Below are positions 46,601 through 52,084 of a DNA stretch of 64,000 nucleotides, piece after piece. The stretch's first letter is position 1. Each line of letters begins with the position of its first letter. Origin of the DNA: Candidatus Endolissoclinum faulkneri L2 (lineage in GTDB: Bacteria > Pseudomonadota > Alphaproteobacteria > Thalassobaculales > Thalassobaculaceae); the NCBI RefSeq assembly GCF_000319385.1, contig NC_019566.1:1379266-1443265 (forward strand), in the 5' to 3' direction. A model generated the notes under the pieces. It ran no database searches. It worked only from the letters and a program-made list of their open reading frames with translations, and was not told the origin of the DNA. The position numbers and the translations under genes were made by a program.

Positions 46601-46672
46601 ATGGATGAAACCATCAGCATCAGTATACTTAGCTTTATCCAACTCTATCCGCCGATCACGATAAGAAATCAT
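31628..46672 (-). CDS. Trans-AT PKS with N-terminal ACP, three KS modules and C-terminal docking segment
   Basis: The protein has 5014 residues from the ATG at 46672, chosen because it overlaps the preceding stop as ATGA and follows GGGGA; an in-frame TTG 30 bases upstream is less likely. An orphan ACP comes first (GLGSL, Ser66) and probably serves the preceding protein. Module 1 is KS (Cys292), a DH with degraded first motif (HRVGNQSILH), KR (about 1140), MT (IGAGTGATT near 1560) and ACP (about 1800). Module 2 is KS (IDTGCSSSL near 2038), DH (HRVHGRPMLP, DAAMQ), KR (about 2885) and ACP (about 3148). Module 3 is KS (about 3408), DH (HVVEGKTIAA, DAALQ), KR (about 4243), MT (about 4635) and ACP (about 4876). 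The tail, ending in SMENLLKSLEVGEID, looks like a docking helix. It should add methylated and reduced units before the terminal PKS protein. No AT is present. Confidence 0.95.
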   Translation of the reverse strand: MISYRDRRIELDKAKYTDADGFIHLKQDVDEVDLKSVLLGIVSKVLGEKIDAEKAVRSFADLGLGSLLSVRLIEEINRAYGLKLGVETVFAHPNPSALVNHVASMIDKHAMPTIISSQKESSFNNRGAVAIIGISGAFGSTSSLSAFSDALMHCESLVHPLSNQRRRLVRPLLGNDNSTFVGGFLKDIELFDAELFGLSPREASAIDPQQRLFLERAYLALENAGYPAARIAGKKVGVYVGASPSGYEQLIESDDGAGDAWGMTGNLTALLASRISYYLDLGGPALTVDTACSSSLVALDLAIQGIKNGDCDMALVGGVSLFLNPISLTLMKRAGMQSKQGRCATFDASADGIVVGEAVVAAVLKPFEQSLIDGDRIDAVVLSTAINQDGRSNGITAPNSTAQTNLICAALDRAGLDADAIDVIEAHGTGTPLGDPVEIAGLFGAFRKRSKGLPAICLGSAKSVLGHASEAAGLVGVANIVAALKAESIPPIFGFTDLNPRIDLSGKPLKVTSAKKVWPRIAGHTRRAGVNSFGLAGTNAHAIIAEGPSVVSESSLSGSFPLLLSAENLDLLAKRAKSLLGWLKGKNISLIDFVGTLALRRSHYSVRAGAIVTSLDEVCGVLAELDQYKLPSICTDPVVLDYLKRGENWIDSCNNLFGNKIICLDLPDQPLAHESLWAFALDATESTRLSLSIEDPKVGDHRVGNQSILHAAALLDIVLDQFGNKINEIAWLRPVIVGKEGAVLILNGGGKSSGLATVEGGENVFSFGASGSPDTINKRVEFSELLAIQAAAVNKIDGGVSEPAPGVWLGPTYRGFDRLSIAPNAAVGSVDLSNSSFPRLRALDAAIQSAVALVASRDGDATCTRMPVRMHELSVLMPIPPLTMHLLAYFNNELSCGVESVVDVSVVGDDGTIAMQLNGLTLHAIDSANQTPVVQQKDPSVCLRQLVWQEYCTSALGGIDLRPTLIIGNGDLLDRVSDCLICSGNVVTRKQALASLAVTEWLADTEGVRRIVLYLPADYSSNTLDRGACCIRSIACSLTTLEAPLDFLILAPGAKDDPVRRALIALAKVSLDKEIDKVTVRTIDCDNDTAIELLLTEPGTSSGEMVVLTNGKRFEQRLKEIIVDRKADNFGRRIVILGGFGRVGRVLANRIAECWKANIVLVGRKEISKERAAYMETLRAKGVQVYGLSIDLTDSLAAEIALCTARDKLGGIDLVIQAVVDPVFGRLSAMPESDMLSGLRAKTTGGMAVKSALEAIGEGRLVVVSSIGAFAGFPGAAGQAVYAAQCAFESVLADATTQVVHWGLWADPSWRPELLAQVRKDGLFPMPEDAAFDAFESALSLQCDTPLVAASLSASVWRALGDVDHLDPALGEPVNFIDQVSNLANTLLGDSLERHVAVESIANRRLLCVMKKNGLLGLPGKEENLTQAIIRFGAPSRLNKLAHAILNLLIAAGAAERCSNGYIRWCETIFDDKDGLEEFAACDEISKAVAFLMADCIDALPKILSGELRGTDVLFPEGSVAKVEPIYKHQPGLKAANVLVAEIVASLYNRSNSLSVLEIGAGTGATTEAIRLRLGNAVEGLSYCYTDVSVGFVRHGEKFHSTPSLTSALLDIEQDPIEQGFIEQSFDVVVASNVLHATTKLDDTLIHVWKLLRPGGILILNENVRLETFATLTFGLLEGWWRSEDPQKRLADGPLLDLARWRLVLSQAGLDVIAELAPGNVPNHASQVVIVSLKAGVESAGFVAPVSSKPIVSASSVDSVTSFKESGLQDTVRQVVAEALGRAADSIDDSLPFADYGVDSIVSPQIAQSLAERFQVTLRSTDLFSYATVDVLSKHIKSLGPIIPDTKPGDIVQSTDTPTFSTPLPSLVSNSPKFDRRIAIIGLAGRFPDAPDVSVFWHNLRDGHCAIRPIKRFFIPETFDVGCDTPTPIYARWAGLIDDFDQFDPLFFKITPSEALTMDPQQRLLLEEAWHAIEDAGLSPDRIVGGRTGVFVGSSANSYVAPGTPAMQTIGGSMAILSARLAYLLDLRGPTFPIDTGCSSSLVALSLARDSLLADQCDLAIVAGVGCNLLSEDILAYLSDAGMASPNGVCYAFDDRANGFVPGEGVGVLILKRLADAENDNDRIRALILGAGINQDGRTSGITAPSASSQTALVRRVWKEANVSAESITLVEAHGTGTRLGDPIEVAALNDAFAAETSKRHFCAIGSVKTNIGHAMAAAGLAGLIKTVLALENRAIPGSLFFEKANRHIDFDSSPLVVARKTMPWSIDGIIGGRRRAGVSSFGFSGTNAHVVLEEAPEMVINDDNIPGPWIFVISAKTNEALNKIALALASHIEQTNDRLGDIAYTLALRREHFRCRRVVIAAKRDELTKALRLVTDKVYSNEIPNFSTSIPKILRDAEIDYLAGNIVDFTLCFPGNSWRLVSLPGYPFARERYWQPIRREAVQASSVVDPQLIVDGNTVTIILAATNWRLDQHRVHGRPMLPAAAMVELIGLAIMAKNESLPHCLADLVWHRPVNVEGNNLLLTLVMNGDEFRMNRGDVLVVEGRVDSFTYQSQVIDTTDFTGTKIDGSYLLSISKARGIAYGERFAILSQIYVGEGMALARLSPNVQATCRTADIIDAAMQAAAGVGLGGEKDNSGSPSGLYVPHALGRIVWLTDEKSSPVHVLATVLRRDVSGALFDITIANENGQVLAKMDKLVARRMEGNNNELCLTTLHAPRWISADERGSPMLDRIVKVSHNWLDSLGDLAAGTRLGVIVKLPAIEYGKLALAKLSLIVRGLSALPSAPIVHLMAILDGDSEAPFVRAVAAALRAVLVENVGWRLALVSGRVNDTQLPTFPSVAYVEDLRITSDDRLERRILHDLGSITTKSSSPLSSDSVVVISGGLGGLGCELASVLSRAGLKPVLLSRRSGQAEVPVVVADVTDKDALEGALATIRNDFGPITAVLHLAGKQLDGIFSTVTSTDIDEVFAAKVTGFITLDDATRSDPIKLFAVFGSTAAEFGSFGQGVYGAANAAVASLAANRPGPGNTLCVAWPLWKSGGMTVPDDLVNMLKREAGLEPLSTELGVNALWNAAHSGEVTPLVLHGIGDVAAGLMRLSTSITPMALPEMQDATPPIDAIGYIASILSEVAAIPLNRIDPELPFEQYGIDSMMITRLNLAMERDLGALPKTLFFEYRTPGEIANYLSHNKASELATIFKPTRLPISSQTTTLPQTSKFNSDTSTIPYLVDREDTEVAIIGIAGIFPGAEDLEVFWEHLRSNTDLIREIPIDRWPLEGFYDPDRENISTSYSKWGGFIEGAEMFDPLFFDMAPVEAEALDPQARKMLEVSWWALEDAGYTRSNLFSSDPNPSLRKGGVFVGLMHSDYQLFAAESRVRGELAITSSGYWNAANRISHFLNLHGPSVAIDTACSASLTAIYSALRALAAGDCTVAIAGGVNLSLHPMKYWVLSKAGFASTDGRCRSFGEGGNGYVPGEGAGAVVLKPLSRAKADGDRIHGVIRASAVNHGGRTSGFTVPNPVAQGQLISDAFKRAGIAPSSVSYVEAHGTGTALGDPIEINGLKRSFGNVVDCPIGSVKSNIGHLESAAGIAALTKVLLQMRHRTLAPSLHANTLNPDLGIEGSGFRVVTKAEPWKPPSDGAPLRAGISSFGAGGSNAHLIVDAPPFLNRKIIKHEALPFPLSARTSNLLKVVAGQLAKFVENSDASLADISFTLVEGREAMKQRAVVVAADRVTLIAGLWLIAEGKDINDFGFFDSQCSAWIKGESVDWRTVLPEGAGRIGLPLTPFERRRCWISTRHDPAFNGLDTIHEVCQVDDPLIVDHVVEGKTIAAGALLISEAVRKLGLKFPFTLSDVSWRHTVTVSSEGLLVNPQREDNHVSILVGSHDDVVASFTISNVVVVPNRETIPVTRRTIKSSEFYSMLATAGVVYGSSFARIKNLSTNAGVAVGDLSQPTDASRGLLDSRILDAALQACAGIIEKDGSGLRPASIGKLNVWRALSDAVQVVVRRRGAGDPLMADISLFDGSGETVATLDRLVLLPTASVANYGPPLRLLRPTKVQITALPARLRAGSVIIVDPYFLRGLADALVSKLKADDNVVYLTDVLTEKMPDNLTEIVYLGGVGGKGTDGVLALMRLCKTLAANRITKDRLLLRVVVEDTPSGAAVTAFAKALSREMEWLQLCLICLPVASQPKQAAEWINVTPDAPQDAEISVHDGIYSRLVLNEIQSTAAESSIVANGRYLIAGGSGGIGRALGRHLAETQGATVWLIGRRPLTVDEQASIADLTYGKISYIQADITDIASMSVALSDIRSGGALDGIIHAALVMEDKLVVDQTEFEVERILAPKTRGIDALMATFDGIKVNSWIAFSSSNAYTANQGQAAYAAASAYLDASVLATGKNARVIDWGLWGDIGRMAGDPRTAGLKRMGVWPIATAEGFAAFKSILAGRDRRVLAMKLVDTLLPALGVEARSSVTPLVEAMEEMTQNEPPVAAFDSSPLQAVDAYAIASLAEYLDGVPSMMPIPEMQRLANAIDILRMEATGSAEEMKRRVEAAGKGTTPYVVLLDHALPHLREVVEGSITAASILFPDGSDRLVAPIYKGNPLIDWLQRLAARAVAAAVQDKLIRDPSRPIRVVEIGAGTAGTTGFVLEEIAPFINQGVSYTFTDIGPSFLVAARRQFADIPNFEVKLLDVSRSVADQGFDNASVDVVLAANVVHATPCIAETLSNIAQLLTHDGVLVLKEATGIHAINTLTFGLTAEWWGYSDPQSRMSGGPLLSRAGWRLALTEVGYRNISIAGLPGDIDGLGAESVIVSVASNVARVAIKALPQEEKVVRSSNLSQVKAGEVHSSIENKLIASVAEALHLDPNEIDLSASFADYGADSIISVELVRKINESFGIELKTTALFNFATVRDLARYITLEFGDQSVLQQAVLNDKDELVVRVDETRSRTNRLREIIDRRRTAAPVNAEADFLAREAQNVVDTNQEKLSAMSMENLLKSLEVGEIDLKKAYEIEISKDV
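46669..46672 (-). promoter_or_regulatory. ATGA stop-start overlap between two PKS genes
   Basis: The TGA of the monooxygenase-KS0-MT gene and the ATG of the next PKS gene share four bases on the minus strand. Coupled translation would give equal amounts of two proteins that appear to share one split module. Confidence 0.85.
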
Positions 46673-49600
46673 CGCTCTATCCCCATGCTGCTGCGATTCC
46701 AATCAACCGGTGGTTTAGCTCCTTCATCAAGACGCTCTGCGGTAATAAGTAAATAGCGGATTAATCCTTCACGCAGAGCGGCACCAAAACCGTCCCATGA
46801 ATACTGCACTTTTGCAACCAAATCGGCCCCCTCTCCGCTCTCTCCTGCCAACATAGAATCTAGTCCAGGATCAACCAAAAAATTTCCAACCTCGCTACTA
46901 GCATCAATTACACGTATAAGCCGAAAGCCATGCTGTGCAAGAATATCGGCGTATTCAGTTAATGTGCTAGTCCATGAACCCACCTCCGGCAAATGAATTG
47001 ATTTAGCTGTATCAGCTGCACAATCAATTAGTGCCAATTTTCCGCCAGGACGCAATGCTTGGGATAGATTAGCAAATAGACCTTGCTTATCCTCGATATG
47101 GTGGCCAACCTCGTAACCAATTGCGAGATCAAAAAAACCTGGAAACAAATCAGTAGAGCTATTGCGATTAAAAATCTGTACTTTTTCAGACAAACCTGCT
47201 GCAATCACGCGAGAATTTGCCATTTGCGCTTGAGCTGGCGCTATTGTATAACCCACTCCATGCAAGTTCGCGTGCTGAGTAACTAAATCAATCAGATCAG
47301 TTGCAAAGCCACACCCTATATCCAAAACTCTATGGACTTTTTCGAAGGCGATATCTGCTAGCAACGTTTTGCGCATTTCTAATTGAGCCGATCTCATCAT
47401 AGCTGCATGCTCCGGATGAGCATTAGGATCACGCATAGTACGAGTCCAAGAGAAACCCGGTACTACATCAGGCAAAGGTGCTAGAGTGAGATAAATGGGC
47501 CCATCACGTCCAGAACCAGCATTAGTCACATAATCGTAATAGCGCGCTACTTCATCCCTCTTACCGTTGCGTATTGATGCAACAGGTAGACCATCAATCG
47601 GAAAGCAAGTCGGCGCAAAAGAATAGCTAGGCAAACAAACCCTATGAGTTTTGATTGAAAACTTTTTCGGATCAACACCATTAATAATTGCCTTAGCATT
47701 AGCGATATGCAAGTCATCATTCGCTACAGACGAAGCAATTGCCAAAGGGCCAGCATTATCAGATAATAAACTTGCGAGTTCAGGTAAAGTATTTACGACA
47801 GCAACCCAACGCATAGCCATAGGCTCCCTATTTAGACAAAGGCTACTAGAAACTGCGTAAAGATCCTCGTCTAAATTGCTAAATAACCACTTTGCTAACC
47901 TTTGTCGCTGGCGAACCAATCCTGCAGCATCCCATCCAAAAACAGGGCAAATAACAGGAAGATCTGTCTTTGCTTTAACGAATGACACATCCGGCGCATT
48001 TTCAACAACTACATGAGCCGCTACCCCGCCAAGCCCATACGCATGGGCAGCAGCAGTCCGAAATTGATCATTCCAAATCTCAGTTTTATCTGCTAAACGC
48101 AAGCCGCTACCATCCATAGCTAGATCAGGTGCTGGCGTTTTAAGGGATAATAGGGCAGGACGAAACCCATACTCAACTGACGCTACTGCGGATATCAATC
48201 CAGCAATTCCACCACAAGCATCGAGGGATCCAATAGCTGGCTTTACAGAACCAACTGTCCAATCTACCGCTTTAGCTTTCATCGTAGAAAATGCACTGCG
48301 TAACGCAGAAATTTCGCTACGATCTCCATGAGCTGTGCCAGCACCATGAGCCTCCACGTAACCGGTCTCTTCTGGCGTTAAGCCAGCATCTTTCCAAGCA
48401 TCAACTACTGTCTTTGCCTGGCTGGTTGAACTAGGCAAAGTTAGCGAACCTGCTAATCCGCCTGCATGATTAACCGCTGATCCAGCTACCAAAGCGTGTA
48501 CTCGGTCGCCGTCCCGCTTTGCCATATCCCAGCGCTTGAGCACCACAGCAGCTACTCCCTCGCCACGTGCCTGACCAGAAGCAGCGACATCAAAAGCACG
48601 ACATCTTCCATCCTCCGCCAAGACACCAAGAGCAGCAAGCCGAGTGGATTCTACATCAGACAAAAGTAAGCTTACCCCACCCACCACTGCGATATCACAT
48701 TCCCCGCTGCGTAAAGCGCGCAAGGCACGATGCACAGCAACTAATCCACTGGAACAGGCGGTATCTACAGTCTCGCTTGGCCCACGCCAATCAAACACAA
48801 AAGAAGTACGATTTGCTACCATAGAAGCAAGCCCACCTGCAACAGAAAGAGGATCACTGTTAGAAGTGCATCGTTGCAAATAGCTAGTAGAGTACATCGC
48901 AACAAAAACACCAATCGATTGGCCGCGTAAATCACACGGACGTAATCCAGCATCCTCTAGCGCCTGCCAGACGGTCTCTAGGAATAAACGCTGATGTGGA
49001 TCCATCACAGCCGCCTCCGTGGGAGATATTCGGAAAGGAGCTGAATCAAAATATTCTACTAAATCGATAAAACCACCACGAACAAGAGCTGGCTTAGCGG
49101 TTGGCCAACGATTAGAAGGTGGTTCCTTAATTGCTAACTTTTCACTCTTTAAGTTACCGACATAAGTAACAAAATCGGACGCACCAGGAAAACGGCATGC
49201 TATGCCCAAAATAGCTGCTTTGTTATGATCTGGATATCTGTCTGATACTTTATGTAATTCAAAATCTTTCAGACCCTCTGCTGTCTCAATTAATTTTGAT
49301 AGTCCTTCCAGGACATGATTGTCTGGTAATCCAAAGTCAAGTAAGCAGGCTACCTCGTTTACACCAATCTTTTTAACACGAGCTAGCATATCTGTAATTT
49401 CCTGTGGAGTACCAATCAAACTGGCACTACGCAGGTAGCGCTCAAAGGCGAAATCAGCCATTTGATCACGCTGCCCTCCATCTAATGTCTGTTCTGGAAT
49501 ATTTGTTTTAACGTGCAGATCAAGGGCAGAGCGGACATAACTAGTCATCGGACCGCGCACTCTTTTCAACAACCTTGAGCGATTCTCGTCAACATATGAG

Positions 49601-50424
49601 TGAAGCATTAACGTGACATGACCGCCAGCTGGATCAAACCCCGCCTCTTTACGAGAAACACGATAAATCTCGATTTTTTCAGCTATATCTTCCAAACTTC
49701 CACCAAGCACCATTGTCAATACATTGAATCCGGCTTGCCCTGCCCAATAAAATGTATCAAGACTACCGGTAGCAGCGATCCAGATTCCTGGCACATTCTG
49801 ACGTGGCTTAGGATAGCTAGTAATCTCGACGTCATTACCCTTACCATCTCTACGTCGCACCGACCCACCAGACCACATTTCGCAAAACTCATCTATACCT
49901 TTACGCATAATGCCTTTATTATCAGTAAAGTTTTCTGGACGAAGCGAGAAGTCTTTGGTATTCCATCCACTGCCAAAAGCAAGATCAACTCGCCCATCGG
50001 AAAGCTGGTCAACCATAGCCCAAGCCTCTGTAGTCTCGATAGGATCATGCAAGGGAAGAATAACACTACCAGCACGAATGCGAATATTCTGCGTTTCCCG
50101 AGCGACCGCAGCTGCTAAGACCGCAGGATTAGGATATGGCCCGCCAAATGGCTCGAAATGTCTCTCAGGTAACCATAAAGCTTTCATTCCTACCCTATCG
50201 GCCATTTTTGCTGCTTCTAATACCAGGGTATAGGGACTGCATGTTCCATTCCCCGAATCAGCAGAAAAAAACATCACTGACAAATCGGGCTGAGAATTAT
50301 CTATTTTGTTAGCAATAGCATCCTGAGAAGAATGTGAAGAGTCAACACGGCTTAATTTCGATCGCAAACTGACTGCTTCAGCCAACAAATCAGCCCGACT
50401 GGGGGCTTGAGTATGCTTAGTCAT
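46669..50424 (-). CDS. Hybrid PKS protein: luciferase-like monooxygenase, non-elongating KS, methyltransferase
   Basis: Of 1251 residues, about 45 to 400 form a flavin-dependent luciferase-like monooxygenase of the kind embedded in natural-product synthases (WLPERHF, SVILPLHDP, SDGRVDLAFGSGW). A KS follows at about 405 to 835 with Cys557 (VDTACSSGL) and EAHGAGT, but the conserved GH of the third motif reads IGSLDACGG, with Ser733 for His. It is therefore probably KS0, binding the chain without extending it. The last 250 residues hold a SAM methyltransferase (VLDIGCGFATDL near 1035) unlike the C-MT domains of the neighbouring modules and closer to O-methyltransferases. There is no ACP; the next protein begins with one. 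A plausible role is hydroxylation next to the thioester (or Baeyer-Villiger insertion) followed by O-methylation. GGAGG lies 7 bases before the ATG. Confidence 0.92.
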   Translation of the reverse strand: MTKHTQAPSRADLLAEAVSLRSKLSRVDSSHSSQDAIANKIDNSQPDLSVMFFSADSGNGTCSPYTLVLEAAKMADRVGMKALWLPERHFEPFGGPYPNPAVLAAAVARETQNIRIRAGSVILPLHDPIETTEAWAMVDQLSDGRVDLAFGSGWNTKDFSLRPENFTDNKGIMRKGIDEFCEMWSGGSVRRRDGKGNDVEITSYPKPRQNVPGIWIAATGSLDTFYWAGQAGFNVLTMVLGGSLEDIAEKIEIYRVSRKEAGFDPAGGHVTLMLHSYVDENRSRLLKRVRGPMTSYVRSALDLHVKTNIPEQTLDGGQRDQMADFAFERYLRSASLIGTPQEITDMLARVKKIGVNEVACLLDFGLPDNHVLEGLSKLIETAEGLKDFELHKVSDRYPDHNKAAILGIACRFPGASDFVTYVGNLKSEKLAIKEPPSNRWPTAKPALVRGGFIDLVEYFDSAPFRISPTEAAVMDPHQRLFLETVWQALEDAGLRPCDLRGQSIGVFVAMYSTSYLQRCTSNSDPLSVAGGLASMVANRTSFVFDWRGPSETVDTACSSGLVAVHRALRALRSGECDIAVVGGVSLLLSDVESTRLAALGVLAEDGRCRAFDVAASGQARGEGVAAVVLKRWDMAKRDGDRVHALVAGSAVNHAGGLAGSLTLPSSTSQAKTVVDAWKDAGLTPEETGYVEAHGAGTAHGDRSEISALRSAFSTMKAKAVDWTVGSVKPAIGSLDACGGIAGLISAVASVEYGFRPALLSLKTPAPDLAMDGSGLRLADKTEIWNDQFRTAAAHAYGLGGVAAHVVVENAPDVSFVKAKTDLPVICPVFGWDAAGLVRQRQRLAKWLFSNLDEDLYAVSSSLCLNREPMAMRWVAVVNTLPELASLLSDNAGPLAIASSVANDDLHIANAKAIINGVDPKKFSIKTHRVCLPSYSFAPTCFPIDGLPVASIRNGKRDEVARYYDYVTNAGSGRDGPIYLTLAPLPDVVPGFSWTRTMRDPNAHPEHAAMMRSAQLEMRKTLLADIAFEKVHRVLDIGCGFATDLIDLVTQHANLHGVGYTIAPAQAQMANSRVIAAGLSEKVQIFNRNSSTDLFPGFFDLAIGYEVGHHIEDKQGLFANLSQALRPGGKLALIDCAADTAKSIHLPEVGSWTSTLTEYADILAQHGFRLIRVIDASSEVGNFLVDPGLDSMLAGESGEGADLVAKVQYSWDGFGAALREGLIRYLLITAERLDEGAKPPVDWNRSSMGIER

Positions 50425-50431
50425 TATTCAG

Positions 50432-50436
50432 CCTCC
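50432..50436 (-). promoter_or_regulatory. Ribosome binding site of the monooxygenase-KS0-MT gene
   Basis: GGAGG on the minus strand, 7 bases before the ATG at 50424, fixes this start. Confidence 0.75.
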
Positions 50437-50949
50437 GCAATCAATTTCGTAAATCACTCATTATCAACTCACTAGATTAATATGGTGTCCAATTAACTGA
50501 ACTTCTTACAAATAATACCCACGAAAAATTTTTACATATGCATTTACATTATTAATTTGCATAAAATTGATTAACTTCTCGACTTAACTCCGATCTTATA
50601 ATTTTTCCTAAAGCTTGACTACAAATATAATTACTGCCTGTAGCCAACATAAGCGTTGATTCAATCTATAAGGATCAAAATCATATCATTTACTACCTAG
50701 TAAACCTCCAGCTGTAATCTCAGATTTCTCTAGTTTACTAACACATTAATTAGGACAATTGCAAAATCTTAACCTTAAGTAATTTTAAAATTATGTCTGC
50801 TGTAGGATACTGCATATTTAAGCAAGTCATTAGTTCGAATAAACAATTGATACAATTTAGCTTTGATGGTGATCAACAATTAACTGACATTCATGCGAAA
50901 ATTTTCACCCAAAGAAATAATAATTAATCTAAGTACGAATCAGTAATAT

Positions 50950-51014
50950 TATTCCATAAAAATCGTAACCAAAGTTATAAGCACAATAACATTCTTAACG
51001 ACTTTTATGGAATA
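50950..51014. repeat. 17-bp inverted repeat with a 31-base spacer
   Basis: Arms 50950-50966 and 50998-51014 pair with a single mismatch. It could form a long hairpin upstream of the monooxygenase-PKS gene. Whether it regulates or is a remnant is unknown. Confidence 0.6.
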
Positions 51015-51238
51015 AACGAAAGCTCAGAATAAGCCAAAAACAATATAGTTAGCAGAGTTTTTTTCAAAAATACATTTTCAGTTGTAAGATAAAAATAAGA
51101 AAAAAACGAGACTAAAATTAGTTTATCCTAATTAAAGAAATAAAATTATCAGTTTAATGAACAATAATATCAACCGCTAAGCACATTAGAAGATTTATCT
51201 CAAACCGGCAAAATTTACTTTCTGTAAAACTAATTTTC

Positions 51239-51264
51239 TTGGCTTATCTATACTGATAAGCCAA
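51239..51264. terminator. 10-bp hairpin
   Basis: Arms 51239-51248 and 51255-51264 (TTGGCTTATC and its complement) pair around a six-base loop. T-rich sequence follows on the plus strand, where no upstream gene is present, so a terminator role is uncertain. Confidence 0.35.
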
Positions 51265-51423
51265 TTAATCATTTTATAATATTAACACTCAATTGACTAA
51301 ATAAATAGAATTATGTAGGAACCTTATTAAAAGGTAATTTAAACACACAAAATAAAACATTTTGCTGTCTTGACTCTAAAAATATAGCATAAAAGCATCA
51401 ATTATGACTTAATAAATTATAAC

Positions 51424-51459
51424 TTTTCAACAAAAAACTATATAGTTTTTTGTTGAAAA
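51424..51459 (-). terminator. 36-base perfect palindrome downstream of a PKS gene
   Basis: The sequence is perfectly self-complementary, with arms of 17 bases or more. It lies about 630 bases past the stop of the rightmost PKS gene on the minus strand, like the hairpin after the terminal PKS gene. A terminator is the simplest reading, though the tail is only moderately T-rich. Confidence 0.45.
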
Positions 51460-52084
51460 TAAGCCATATTATATTAACTAAGTATTTAAATTAGACTGAA
51501 AAACATAGCATAGAATTAGCTAATCGTTAGATAATTAAAATAAAAATCGATACCAATAATTGTAAAATTATCTCAATAGAAATAATCACAGTAATTGTTC
51601 TCAATTCTTTTGCATTATTAATACTATAAAATAAGCAAAAGCTACGCTCTACGTTTGTATTGAGTTCAATTAGCAAAGTGCTACAAATGGCATATATCTA
51701 ATACATCATCTGATGTAAAGAGTAAAATTAAAAAACGCACCTAGCTTCCAAAAAACATCCGATATAAAAACATAGCACAAAGCACTATCCTTACAAAATA
51801 GCAACTGCTAACAGCAGTGAATCAACGACAAAAGATATAACTATATCTGCATTAGTTTTTACAACAAAAAGAAGAATAAACTAACGGCAGTACATACAAA
51901 TCTTATTGTATAATATTATGTTATATTTGTTTATGGATTTTACAGAACATTGTTTATTCCATTCAAAAATATACAGTGAATCAAGAAGCATAGAAAAATT
52001 CTTTTGCGTAAATCCAATAAAAAGTAAAATCTTCTCACCCTTATCATGTAGGGTACGATAATTAAAGACAGATGTTAATAATTA

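Larger units (their letters stand above)
50425..52084. other. 1.66-kb gene-poor region between PKS genes, rich in hairpins
   Basis: The gap separates two PKS genes on the minus strand. It holds an imperfect inverted repeat (50950-51014), a 10-bp hairpin (51239-51264) and a 36-base perfect palindrome (51424-51459). I see no gene, tRNA or insertion sequence. Its length suggests that the two flanking PKS genes are separate transcription units. Confidence 0.5.

Noticed and set aside
46673-46702. TTG start 30 bases upstream for the 5014-residue PKS
   Set aside because: The ATG at 46672 overlaps the previous stop as ATGA and has GGGGA upstream; the TTG has no better site.
49618-50233. Plus-strand open frames of 166 and 107 codons
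   Set aside because: They lie opposite the well-conserved monooxygenase domain and are shadows of it.
50820-50845. TTCGA-like string suggesting a tRNA
   Set aside because: No acceptor or anticodon stems can be formed around it.
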